Positions 16,086 through 24,543 of a stretch of DNA of 39,116 nt are shown piece after piece. Origin of the DNA: a bacterium. Lineage in GTDB: Bacteria > Bdellovibrionota_B > Oligoflexia > Oligoflexales > CAIYRB01. Under the pieces are notes generated by a model. The model ran no database searches, was not told the origin of the DNA, and worked only from the letters and a program-made list of their open reading frames with translations. Both the position numbers and the translations under genes were made by a program. Within the stretch, counting starts at the first letter, position 1. Every line of letters begins with the position of its first letter. Where the stretch lies: NCBI GenBank assembly GCA_900299215.1, contig OMIY01000262.1, forward strand, positions 1 to 39,116, in the 5' to 3' direction.

Positions 16086-17513
16086 ATGGTAGCCACTAAA
16101 GCAGCCACCCTAAATCTGATCGGCAAGATTAGTATTTACAGTTTCATTGGTCTTGCGACCTCTGGCGTCAGCACTTGCAATCAAAATGAAAGTACCAGTG
16201 ATCAACCGACCGACGGTGCGCAGAGTACGTCGACTGATGAAGAGGTCACTGACTCCAGTAGTGGTGCCTCTGGCGGTTTCGATTCTGGTACGACTGCTTT
16301 GCCTGATTGCCTTAGCGACGGACAAGTTGATTGTATCATTCGGCGATCCAGCGACTTCAAGGCCGTGAAAGCGACCGCGCTGTTGGCTGAGCAGATTCGC
16401 AGCGGTGTTACGATCGCGGGTATTGCTGGCAATCTTGCTGAATGTACCCAGGATGGCAGCACGGCTTGCGTTGCTAATAGCGACTACCGAGCTGCAATGG
16501 TAAATGGCCTGGCAGGGAAAGTACTATCTGGCAGTACCGTTGCCGGCATCGAAGGTACAAGTCTGCCTCCACCGGTGCAGGTAACGACCGTGACGGTGAA
16601 TGGCGCTGGAACTACAACTCCCGTGCCTAACTGTGCTAGCGATGGCGCCGTTGGATGTGTCACAGTTAGCGCCTATCCTGCCGCCAAGCTGGCCAATTTC
16701 GCTAATACAGCAGTGCGTGCTGGCACCACAATTGCCGGGGTTGTCGGGTCTCTCCAGAACTGTGCGACGGATGGCCAGGTGGGTTGCGTTACTTCTAGCT
16801 CCATGCGTGCTGCAGCAATTGCTGGACTCTCTGCATGGAATATTCGCCACGGCACATCCATTGCCGGAGTCTCTGGTCTACTTAAAGCCAACTGTCGCAA
16901 CTCTGCGGATCTAAGCAAATACAACTACGACGGTGCCATAGCTTCGCTTACAAACTCCGCCGTGATCTCAGGCTCACTGGCTGACATCTGGGACACTATC
17001 GACGACTACTATGGCTTCCCGTCAGCTAAGGTAAATAGCTGGTCGACGAGTACTTATTGCGACCCGAGTATCTGGTTAAATACCACCACGCTTGATGGCG
17101 GTGCCACTTTTGTCCCATGCGGCACCAGTAGTGTCTGTATCGCTAAAGACATGATGTCCAATCTTGAAGTGACAGGCATCCTCTCAAGCTCTGGAAATAC
17201 CACGAGCACTGTGTCTCCTGGCCAGTTTCCGTGGAATATTGCCATCAACAAATGCGCTGCCTCGACTTATGGTGGCTATACAGCTGGCACGTGGCGCCTA
17301 CCGACTCAGAAAGAAATGCTGAATTTGTATTTGCATGGAATTGCCGGTATTGCTGGCTACAATTTCATGAACCAAGCACATATGACGAACAATATGTGGA
17401 CATCAACCAGCTGGAGTTTGATAGGAAGTTCAGCTTGGGCGGTAACTGTGGGTTACGGCACAGCAGGACTTCAATCCAAAACAACTTCCCTGCCGATATT
17501 TTGCGTGCGTTAA
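16086..17513 (+). CDS. Surface protein with four DG/IAGV repeats and C-terminal DUF1566 (Lcl) domain
   Basis: GGAGG at 16076-16080 sets the start at ATG 16086. The 475-residue product has a hydrophobic leader followed by Cys31 (GVST-C), a possible but atypical lipobox. A Ser/Thr/Asp-rich linker (32-72) follows. Four tandem repeats of about 40 residues lie at about 75-117, 120-158, 183-223 and 226-266. Each has the pattern C-x2-DG-x3-CV, a variable stretch, then G-(S/T)-x-(I/V)AG-(I/V)-x-G. The C-terminal part (about 320-475) has TWRLPTQKEM and MWTSTSWS, the hallmarks of DUF1566/Lcl domains found on bacterial surface proteins. Function is unknown; adhesion or carbohydrate binding is inference. 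It is convergent with the phosphatase gene that follows. Confidence 0.82.
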   Translation: MVATKAATLNLIGKISIYSFIGLATSGVSTCNQNESTSDQPTDGAQSTSTDEEVTDSSSGASGGFDSGTTALPDCLSDGQVDCIIRRSSDFKAVKATALLAEQIRSGVTIAGIAGNLAECTQDGSTACVANSDYRAAMVNGLAGKVLSGSTVAGIEGTSLPPPVQVTTVTVNGAGTTTPVPNCASDGAVGCVTVSAYPAAKLANFANTAVRAGTTIAGVVGSLQNCATDGQVGCVTSSSMRAAAIAGLSAWNIRHGTSIAGVSGLLKANCRNSADLSKYNYDGAIASLTNSAVISGSLADIWDTIDDYYGFPSAKVNSWSTSTYCDPSIWLNTTTLDGGATFVPCGTSSVCIAKDMMSNLEVTGILSSSGNTTSTVSPGQFPWNIAINKCAASTYGGYTAGTWRLPTQKEMLNLYLHGIAGIAGYNFMNQAHMTNNMWTSTSWSLIGSSAWAVTVGYGTAGLQSKTTSLPIFCVR

Positions 17514-17541
17514 ATGCATCAGTAGCATCGCAGCTTCTAAT

Positions 17542-18966
17542 TCAAGCAGCCTCTTGACCAGCTTCCTGGCTCTCAATAACAACCAAAATCTTATCGTCAG
17601 GAGCCGGTAAACTCCGCAAGGCCTTGCTACCTTCGACCTGAATCTGTGCCACCAGTTTTAGTAATTTTTTTGGATTGCGCCGAATCGTCCAATCAAAGAC
17701 GCCGTCAGTTCCAAGGAAAATTCGGTATGATTGATCGGACTGCAAGTCAATCTGCCGCGGATTCACGGTGAAATCTCTCGATATGCCCATCAAGTTACTA
17801 TCACCAAAGATGACCGAAAGCTTTTCAGTCTTGCCGCTACCCTCTATGACATAAATGGGCACATGGCCAGCACAGTAGTATACGAGTTTATGCTCACTCA
17901 GGACCACAAGCCCCATGGTTAGAGTATAGGCCTCTTTTTCTCCAAGATTTAACAAGGAATTATTGACTCGACTCATCCAAGAGCCTGCCAAAAACTCATT
18001 CGCGTGCAAGCTCTCTGACCATAGCGTCTGGAGCGATTGCACCACCATCGCCGCTGGGATTCCCTTACCAGATACGTCCGCCACTCCAATCACAAGACTT
18101 CCATCTTCTAGCTTACGCGTCGCCAACCAATCACCGCCAAGGATGCCGTAAGGCTCCTGATGAAAAGACACACTCATGCGACCAACCTGGACACTGGCGG
18201 CAGGTACCGTCAGCGATGACTGGATCCGGCTGGCAACCAAGAGTTCAGATTCGATGGCCTGCCGCTTTAAGGTCTCATTTTGCTGCAATAGATAGGCCTT
18301 ATCCAAGGCGAGTCGCGCTAGGGTATTACGATCTTTGATGCGCTTTCTAGAAGTCATTAAAGTGAGGCCGTCGGTACATGTAACAAGGATGATCATCGCC
18401 AGAACTTGCTGATGTCCAGCTACTATCCAGATAACCATAGCTAAGGATACATGCAAGATCGCACCTACTATCGCAAACAGCGGAGCGCCCCGGTTAGAAT
18501 TACAAATGAGCGTGCCAAAAAACGTGTATAGAATCCAGCCAATCAGGCGATTTGAGATGTCCATACTCTGGTCTAACGCACCATTAATCATGATCATACC
18601 GAGGCCAGATAAGTAGGCCAGAGACTCGATTGCGGCGAACATGCTAAGTCTAAATAGAGACGGTGTTTTATTATAAAAGCTCAGCACAATCCAGCAGGTA
18701 TGAATGCTAAAGAGCATCAGAAAGAACAAGGTCGTTAAGTTCCGCACGGACGTGGGCGCCAAGAAATATAATGAAACAGCCGAAACCAAAGTGATGGGAG
18801 CTGAAATTCTGGAGAAAGAATCGCGAGCTTTCATGCGATCTTGCAAGATCCATTCTTCAGAGCGAATGGCTTCGGCAGAATAAACGACATCCTTCCCTGA
18901 GCCTTCCGGCTTAGACTCTAGATACCTATTCACAATTTTTTCAATCAGGCCGATATCCCACTCCAA
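17542..18966 (-). CDS. Multi-pass membrane PP2C (SpoIIE-type) phosphatase
   Basis: The 474-residue protein has an N-terminal cytoplasmic stretch and about six hydrophobic helices between about 55 and 205. A short coiled coil (NTLARLALDKAYLLQQNETL) leads to a C-terminal SpoIIE-type phosphatase (about 245-460). Metal-binding and core motifs are intact: GGDW, VADVSGKGIPAAM, YCAGHVPIYV, LGTDGVFDW and PDDK. These phosphatases dephosphorylate a serine of STAS anti-anti-sigma proteins or other targets. The membrane part has no named sensor domain that I recognise. The assigned start is a TTG with a poor ribosome binding site, so the true start could be a few codons downstream. It is divergent from the DISM-cyclase gene. 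Confidence 0.88.
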   Translation of the reverse strand: MEWDIGLIEKIVNRYLESKPEGSGKDVVYSAEAIRSEEWILQDRMKARDSFSRISAPITLVSAVSLYFLAPTSVRNLTTLFFLMLFSIHTCWIVLSFYNKTPSLFRLSMFAAIESLAYLSGLGMIMINGALDQSMDISNRLIGWILYTFFGTLICNSNRGAPLFAIVGAILHVSLAMVIWIVAGHQQVLAMIILVTCTDGLTLMTSRKRIKDRNTLARLALDKAYLLQQNETLKRQAIESELLVASRIQSSLTVPAASVQVGRMSVSFHQEPYGILGGDWLATRKLEDGSLVIGVADVSGKGIPAAMVVQSLQTLWSESLHANEFLAGSWMSRVNNSLLNLGEKEAYTLTMGLVVLSEHKLVYYCAGHVPIYVIEGSGKTEKLSVIFGDSNLMGISRDFTVNPRQIDLQSDQSYRIFLGTDGVFDWTIRRNPKKLLKLVAQIQVEGSKALRSLPAPDDKILVVIESQEAGQEAA

Positions 18967-19094
18967 ATGCAGAATTTCCCTAGTCGTTATCGGCAGATTA
19001 CCGAAAGGCTTGATGCCGTGCGTTTGCTATGCCGGACAAACCCCTCTAAATTCCCAGTTAATTTGGACGATAAGCAAAGCTGAGGTGAGTTTTG

Positions 19095-20948
19095 ATGATG
19101 ATCCTGAATGGCTTGCTAAAACTTTTGGTCTCTGGAGTGGCGTTGGCTTCGTCACCTGGCGCAATCACAACGCTCGAAGGACTACCTCTTGAGATCGGCG
19201 AGGTCGACTATGTCGTCGATGAAAGCCAAAAGCTCAGCTTTGAAACCATCAAAAATCTTGATGCTTCCAAATGGAGTCAATCTTCCGACAAGACCTTTGA
19301 GATACCTAGGGGCAGCGTCTGGTTTCGTTTCACTATCAACTCTGAACTTAGGCTACCGGGCATCATCGAACATCGATGGAATATCCCAATCGATGGAGCT
19401 ACGCTCTATCACCACCAGGGAGCTGAGTGGATACCAATCAAGCCTATTCGTGGCTTTGCTCCCATGTTTCCGGTAGAGCTCTCATCAGGTCGGCACGATT
19501 TCTACCTTCATTTGCAAAACTGTCGTTCGTATACCATGAAGACTAGACTTCTAATCTCAAGCGCATTTAGGACTGGGGAAGATCAGTACACTGGGCGCGA
19601 TCTCATTGCGCTATTATACGGAATCACTATCGCGCTAATTTTGCAAACTTTAGCCTGGTTCCTACTATATCGGCGCTCGTATTTTATCTATTACATCACC
19701 TATAGCTTATCGATGCTCGGTATTTTAGCAATTGCGTCGTTTCACCTCCAAAACTTCATGCAGTGGTTTTGGAATCTACTGTTTTTAACCAACGCTGCCT
19801 CAATCTTTAGTTTTATGTCCTCAGCCTTATCGCTCAGAAGATTTACACCAAAGATCTACTACGCGATGATGGTACTTCTGGCAGCTATGACAGCACTGAT
19901 CGCAGTTGAGATCACCTTGGGACGCTTGATGCCGTGGTTTGTTCCACAAATCGGCATTTACGGGCTATCAATCGCAGCAGCCATTACCCGGCAACGCCAG
20001 GGCTATAAACCCGCAGCTTTTTTCGTCGCGGGCTGGACCATCCTGACCATCGGATTCCTGATCAATGCCCAAGCATATGCAGCACACGTCAGCGTGGTAT
20101 GGCGTTATGCACTCTATATCGCCTTTGTTGCTGAAAGTGTCCTTTTCGCTGTAGCCGTTGGCTTTAAAGCGCGCCTATCAGAAACGCAGATTACCGCCGA
20201 GAACGCTAACGCCTTTAAGCAAATGGCAAAGGTCTTTTATCCACACCAACTTCAGCAAATTCGTAGTGGTCAGGAACTAGAGCTCACCATGCCTACGGGG
20301 GCAGGTGAGGCGTGCGTCATTTGTTTTGATATTGTCGGTAGTAGCAAAATTAATCACGAAAAGGCCAAAGACTTCTTCCGCGCAGTCTTTAGACGCTGTA
20401 ACGAGGCCATGGACCAGGATTACGATCCACAGAATCTCGTAGCCAGTGGCTACCGCGTTAAGGAAATGGGCGATGGGTTTATCTGCAGCGTTGGCTATCC
20501 CTTCAAGGCTCCCACCGGTTCGATGGCCAATGATGCCCTGCAACTATCTTTAAGATTCGTCGAGATATTCACTGAAGAGGTCGCAAGCTTTGCCTATCAC
20601 GAGCCTCTTTACTGCTGCGTTGGTTTAGCCATGGACAGTATTTTGGGTTTCTACCCAGCTGGTGGCACAAAGTCCTACGACTTATACGGACGCAGCATTA
20701 TCCTTGCTAATCGCTACGAAGCGATGCGTAAAGTCATCTTTAGTGATCACCTGTCGGCAAGCGTTTTGATCCTACAGGAGCGAGTCTACTATAGTCTGGA
20801 TCGGAGTGCGCGAGACGGCTTTGTGACATACAAACTCCGCGAGCATGGATCAGTCGTGCGCGATGATCCAGCTGCGGAGAATCTTTATTACCTAGAAGTC
20901 AATGCGGCCGAAGCCCCGGTTGTCATTACTATGACAAAGTCGGCTTAG
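19095..20948 (+). CDS. 7TMR-DISM sensor fused to class III adenylate/guanylate cyclase
   Basis: The start is ATG 19095, with GAGGTGAG ending five bases upstream. A signal peptide (about 1-20) is followed by a periplasmic 7TMR-DISMED2-like domain (about 40-155, with VWFRFTI and HWRxxx-type strands). Seven transmembrane helices lie at about 175-355, and a class III cyclase at about 385-600. Metal-binding Asp412 is in CFDIVGSS and Asp460 in KEMGDGF; Lys456 is the expected purine-specifying residue for ATP. The enzyme would make cAMP (cGMP less likely) in response to an outside ligand. DISM receptors commonly bind carbohydrates or small molecules. The stop overlaps the 3' end of the convergent 155-aa gene by 20 bases. 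Confidence 0.92.
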   Translation: MMILNGLLKLLVSGVALASSPGAITTLEGLPLEIGEVDYVVDESQKLSFETIKNLDASKWSQSSDKTFEIPRGSVWFRFTINSELRLPGIIEHRWNIPIDGATLYHHQGAEWIPIKPIRGFAPMFPVELSSGRHDFYLHLQNCRSYTMKTRLLISSAFRTGEDQYTGRDLIALLYGITIALILQTLAWFLLYRRSYFIYYITYSLSMLGILAIASFHLQNFMQWFWNLLFLTNAASIFSFMSSALSLRRFTPKIYYAMMVLLAAMTALIAVEITLGRLMPWFVPQIGIYGLSIAAAITRQRQGYKPAAFFVAGWTILTIGFLINAQAYAAHVSVVWRYALYIAFVAESVLFAVAVGFKARLSETQITAENANAFKQMAKVFYPHQLQQIRSGQELELTMPTGAGEACVICFDIVGSSKINHEKAKDFFRAVFRRCNEAMDQDYDPQNLVASGYRVKEMGDGFICSVGYPFKAPTGSMANDALQLSLRFVEIFTEEVASFAYHEPLYCCVGLAMDSILGFYPAGGTKSYDLYGRSIILANRYEAMRKVIFSDHLSASVLILQERVYYSLDRSARDGFVTYKLREHGSVVRDDPAAENLYYLEVNAAEAPVVITMTKSA

Positions 20949-21396
20949 GTGCCTCGACATCCAGGTCAAAACCAGCCAACAGCTCATCCGCCATCTTTTC
21001 AAGCTCGAGATTAAGGATCTGCCCCTTGACTTGAAAAGCCACGCCGTCCCACTGGTACTCAGTCCAATCGATGGGCAGATAACAATCGCCATCTTCGCGG
21101 AAGTACTCAGCAAAGTACTCGCTAATGTAGTCGAGGAGGAACATCCCAGCGGCGCGTTCACCGAGGTAGGTGTCGGCAAAAGCGATGCGTGCTTCGACCG
21201 GGTAGAAATAAGATGATGAATCGTTACGTAAGGTCACCTTGGCGTAAACACCCTGGCCGTCCTTGCTAAACTCAACACCAAAATAACGCGCCCCTCGCAG
21301 TCCAGCAAATTTGCGGTCTAAAAGGCGAGCTAGATCAGCGCACTCGGATTGATCAAACCAGTTGTTAGCGGTCGTTCCGGTCCTGACGTCGGTCAT
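20929..21396 (-). CDS. Conserved-looking 155-aa protein coupled to DUF6178-like gene
   Basis: The ATG overlaps the TGA of the upstream DUF6178-like gene by four bases (ATGA, 21393-21396), and GGGGGAACG in that gene gives the ribosome binding site. The soluble acidic product has no signal peptide. It contains KVTLRNDSSSYFYPVEARIA and many aromatic residues (FLLDYISEYFAEYFREDGD). No family is recognised. Strict coupling suggests that it acts with the 619-aa partner in about equal amounts. The last 20 bases overlap the DISM-cyclase gene on the other strand. Confidence 0.8.
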   Translation of the reverse strand: MTDVRTGTTANNWFDQSECADLARLLDRKFAGLRGARYFGVEFSKDGQGVYAKVTLRNDSSSYFYPVEARIAFADTYLGERAAGMFLLDYISEYFAEYFREDGDCYLPIDWTEYQWDGVAFQVKGQILNLELEKMADELLAGFDLDVEAPKPTLS

Positions 21397-23252
21397 AGCG
21401 TTCCCCCTTTGATTTCTTGAACGAGGAGCAAGTTACTCAACACACGGTCCAGATGTGGAGTACTGGTTTCCGTATCACGAGCATGCCTTAGGGCCGTGCT
21501 TAGCTGCATCAATAAGTCTGCCAGTCCGGCCATGACGCCCTGGACTCTCTGGGCAGGATCTGAAACGCTTACACCAGCGTTCTCGCTGACCGCCCAAGAA
21601 TCACCATTAGGTGTACCTACAGCTAGCCTTAAAGTTCCCTCGATACTGCGCATGACATCGACAGCCAAATCTTGTAGGGACGCGACGTCACGACTGCTCA
21701 ACGACTCTAGCTCAGCGTTGGTCAGAGGTGCGCCGGTGAATTGCCCACCCGCCAAAGCCCGCGCAAAGGCTGTCATCAATCGCTTGTCGACACTGACCGT
21801 AGCAGCGCTGGAGTCATCGTCAGCTAGCTGAGCTACAGCCAGCATTCCGCTCAAGGCATCAAGCTTAGAGGCAAGCGCCATCAGCTGGGCCATGCTACCG
21901 ATTGGGGCAAATACCACTCTAGGTCCACGTGAGCCTTGTACTTGCAATCTTTGCGGCACGACGGGAAGCCTGTTGCAAGCTCCTTTGAGTAGTTCCGCCT
22001 GCTCGTAGCCGATGAGGGCCAGGAGATTTTGGTCGATAGCGTCTAGCAAGAGGCCACGCTTATTGAGCTGCAGCTTTTTCACCATATCATCGGTGCCGGG
22101 CAGCTTGTGGCGCTCCAGCTGCTTCAAAGCAGCATTTGCCAGACCGTTGACTAGGGTCAGGCCAGTTCTGAAAAGAACTTGCGGATGCTCCGTTGCGAGG
22201 ATAGTCGCACCGACTTTAACGTCGCCACTAGACAGATATTCAAGCCCTAGACTTACAAGGCCCTGTGCATGCGTCAGGATGCGCCTAAGACCACCGGTAT
22301 CATCAGCCTCAACCTGCAAAGCGGAGCAGAGTGAGTTAGCAAGATGCAGGAGCTGATGCTGCAAGATCGGAGCCTGATCCGCGTTTTCAGCGACCATGCT
22401 AGCCATCACATCGAGCAGGAACAGCTTTGATTCGCTGCTCACTGCAACTGGCAATTGATCCTGAGTGGACAGTAGATCGTCTGCCTTGACTTCGTACTTT
22501 TTACGCAAGGCCTCAAGGCCAACCGGACGAAACGCAGCTAAGCTTTCATCGTAGGTGACAAAACCATCTTCCGACAGACGCGCAGCGCGGAATTGGGCCA
22601 GCTGTGCCTCCGCCTCGTTCGGTGGGTTGTAAGCAGCATGCGTCAGTAATGCATAGGCATACGACACATCGCTGGACAAGGTGGCTTCGATCAGTTGGTT
22701 GATGAATTCGACGACCGCTGGGTCCTCGCTTTTGACGCGATAATGCAGCGTCCCGCACGGTAGTCGGTGCAGGGCGTCTTGCTCAGCAGAACCTAGTTTT
22801 TCGTATAGCTCTTCATCGATTAGGTCGATGTAGGGTCCGAGTAAGCCAAGCTGATACTCTTCGTCTAGGTCACGAAAGCGCCGGTACATCTCCTCGTCGC
22901 TGACCTCTTTGAACAAGGACAACCAACGCGCGGCTCTGCGGATCTCGAGTTGATCCTGACGCCAAACGTCGTAGTCCATAATGCGAATCACTTGGTCTTC
23001 AGACATCAAGGGCAGAAGCTCAAGGCACTCTTCAGGGCCCTTAGCTAGGATCGCATGATAGAGTGCTTGAGGCGCAACGGCCTGAACTGCCTCAACTGGG
23101 TCCTCGCTCAGGAGCAGCGCATCAACATCTACCGGCGTCGGTAAGAGGGCCGAGGCCTTCCACGGCGTCTCCACAGGCAGCGCCTGATGCCCTGCATCCA
23201 CAACCCCTGCTAAGCCTTCTCGTAGCACTTCTTCCGACAATCGGCTTGCCAT
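21393..23252 (-). CDS. DUF6178-like protein
   Basis: The 619-residue cytosolic protein starts at ATG 23252 with GAGGAG six bases before it. The N-terminal third is acidic and helical. Its segments LPLMSEDQVIRIMDYDVW and RRAARWLSLFKEVSDEEMYRRF match what I recall of DUF6178, a family of deltaproteobacterial-type genomes with no known function. I cannot verify this by search. The rest is helical and Leu/Ala-rich, without enzyme motifs or membrane segments. It is the first gene of a two-gene minus-strand operon and is divergent from the polyprenyl synthase gene. Confidence 0.72.
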   Translation of the reverse strand: MASRLSEEVLREGLAGVVDAGHQALPVETPWKASALLPTPVDVDALLLSEDPVEAVQAVAPQALYHAILAKGPEECLELLPLMSEDQVIRIMDYDVWRQDQLEIRRAARWLSLFKEVSDEEMYRRFRDLDEEYQLGLLGPYIDLIDEELYEKLGSAEQDALHRLPCGTLHYRVKSEDPAVVEFINQLIEATLSSDVSYAYALLTHAAYNPPNEAEAQLAQFRAARLSEDGFVTYDESLAAFRPVGLEALRKKYEVKADDLLSTQDQLPVAVSSESKLFLLDVMASMVAENADQAPILQHQLLHLANSLCSALQVEADDTGGLRRILTHAQGLVSLGLEYLSSGDVKVGATILATEHPQVLFRTGLTLVNGLANAALKQLERHKLPGTDDMVKKLQLNKRGLLLDAIDQNLLALIGYEQAELLKGACNRLPVVPQRLQVQGSRGPRVVFAPIGSMAQLMALASKLDALSGMLAVAQLADDDSSAATVSVDKRLMTAFARALAGGQFTGAPLTNAELESLSSRDVASLQDLAVDVMRSIEGTLRLAVGTPNGDSWAVSENAGVSVSDPAQRVQGVMAGLADLLMQLSTALRHARDTETSTPHLDRVLSNLLLVQEIKGGTL

Positions 23253-23402
23253 GCCGCACTCCTCTATGTATTCCTACTAAGCACACTGTCTGCGTGAGCT
23301 TTGTCGCTCAGGACTGCCGGCAACAGCTTGCCGACGCCGTCAAGCGGCGCCGGACCATATCATTAATTGATACTAGTCGCAATGAATGCCTGGTTACCAT
23401 GG

Positions 23403-23418
23403 ATTTGATTTGTCAAAT
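23403..23418 (+). promoter_or_regulatory. Perfect inverted repeat upstream of polyprenyl synthase gene
   Basis: ATTTGA (23403-23408) and TCAAAT (23413-23418) form a perfect dyad with a TTTG spacer, 19 bases before the first possible start. This operator-like site lies in the 184-base divergent region between the DUF6178-like gene and the synthase gene. No regulator is known for it. Confidence 0.25.
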
Positions 23419-23436
23419 TAGAGTGTTGTCCTTAGG

Positions 23437-24468
23437 TTGGAGGGTCCCCCCCTGCACGCTATAGATCCATCGGTAGCACTTGATACCCTGGCTAAATCCT
23501 TGATTGAAAAGGCTTTGGCCCCGGTTAAACACGACCTTGCTGAGCTCAACCGGCGTTTGGTGGACTTTATTCCTACCGAGACTGCCACGGCTCGCGCCGT
23601 GAGCGAGCATGTTTTGGCCGCTGGCGGCAAACGTATCCGGCCGGCCCTATTTTTCATGGCAAGCGAGCTTTTGGGCTACCGCGGCGACCATTTGTACCAG
23701 ATCGCAGCTGTGACTGAGTTTGTCCACGCTGCAAGCCTCTTGCATGACGACGTCATCGACAACAGCACCCTGCGGCGCAATCGACCTACTGCTAACAGCA
23801 TCTACGGCGGCGCCGCCAGCGTACTAGTCGGTGACCTCATATATTCGACAGCCAGCGAGATGATGGCTGCTACTGGCAATATGGAGATCGTCAAGACTTT
23901 CGCTCGCGCTATCCGTCTGATGAGTGATGGTGAGCTGCTGCAGCTTGAAAATTTGTACAATGCTGACGTTAGCGAAGTCACGTACATGAATATTCTAGAG
24001 TACAAGACCGCAGTGCTTATTGCAGCTTCGTGCCAAGCAGCCGGACTACTCGCCAATGCGTCTCAAGCCCAATGCGACGCACTGGCATCGTTTGGCCACC
24101 ATGTTGGGCTTGCATTTCAGCTGATCGATGATGCTTTGGATTACACTGGGTCAGCTGAGGTTGTGGGGAAAGCTACTCACTCAGACTTGCTCGAAGGCAA
24201 GGTGACGTTGCCTGTGATTCTGTTACGCACTGCCGCAACGCCAAGCGAATGGGCGCGGGTGCAGGAGCTGATTTCACAGGATATCACGCAAGCCTCGGTA
24301 GTTGAGATTGCCGCGCTAGTCGACAAGTATGACACTGCAAATTTGACCGTTGAGCGAGCTCATGGTTTCACCATGAAGGCCATGGCAGCACTGCATAGTT
24401 TCCCAGCGGGCACTGCACGGGATCATCTCGAGAATTTGGCGAACAAACTCCTTTTCCGCTTTAACTAA
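23437..24468 (+). CDS. Polyprenyl diphosphate synthase (IspB/octaprenyl type)
   Basis: This soluble all-helical trans-prenyltransferase extends farnesyl diphosphate with isopentenyl diphosphate to a long chain for quinones. The first Asp-rich motif is LLHDDVIDN, the second QLIDDALDY, and GGKRIRPAL binds the diphosphate. The frame opens at TTG 23437, but the only good ribosome binding site, GGAGGG (23439-23444), overlaps that codon. It is spaced seven bases from CTG 23452, so translation may start at this CTG. The product is then 338 residues rather than 343. The exact chain length cannot be read from the sequence. The M16 peptidase gene follows after 75 bases. Confidence 0.93.
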   Translation: MEGPPLHAIDPSVALDTLAKSLIEKALAPVKHDLAELNRRLVDFIPTETATARAVSEHVLAAGGKRIRPALFFMASELLGYRGDHLYQIAAVTEFVHAASLLHDDVIDNSTLRRNRPTANSIYGGAASVLVGDLIYSTASEMMAATGNMEIVKTFARAIRLMSDGELLQLENLYNADVSEVTYMNILEYKTAVLIAASCQAAGLLANASQAQCDALASFGHHVGLAFQLIDDALDYTGSAEVVGKATHSDLLEGKVTLPVILLRTAATPSEWARVQELISQDITQASVVEIAALVDKYDTANLTVERAHGFTMKAMAALHSFPAGTARDHLENLANKLLFRFN

Positions 24469-24543
24469 GCCACTTGAACGGAAACCAGCTGACTAAGCCG
24501 GAGAGAAGTCAGGTAAATAGATAGCGCAGATTGCTAGGATAAT

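Noticed and set aside
23063-23464. Plus-strand open frame of 133 codons across the divergent region
   Set aside because: It overlaps the start of the DUF6178-like gene on the other strand and the synthase start, and shows no protein-like features.
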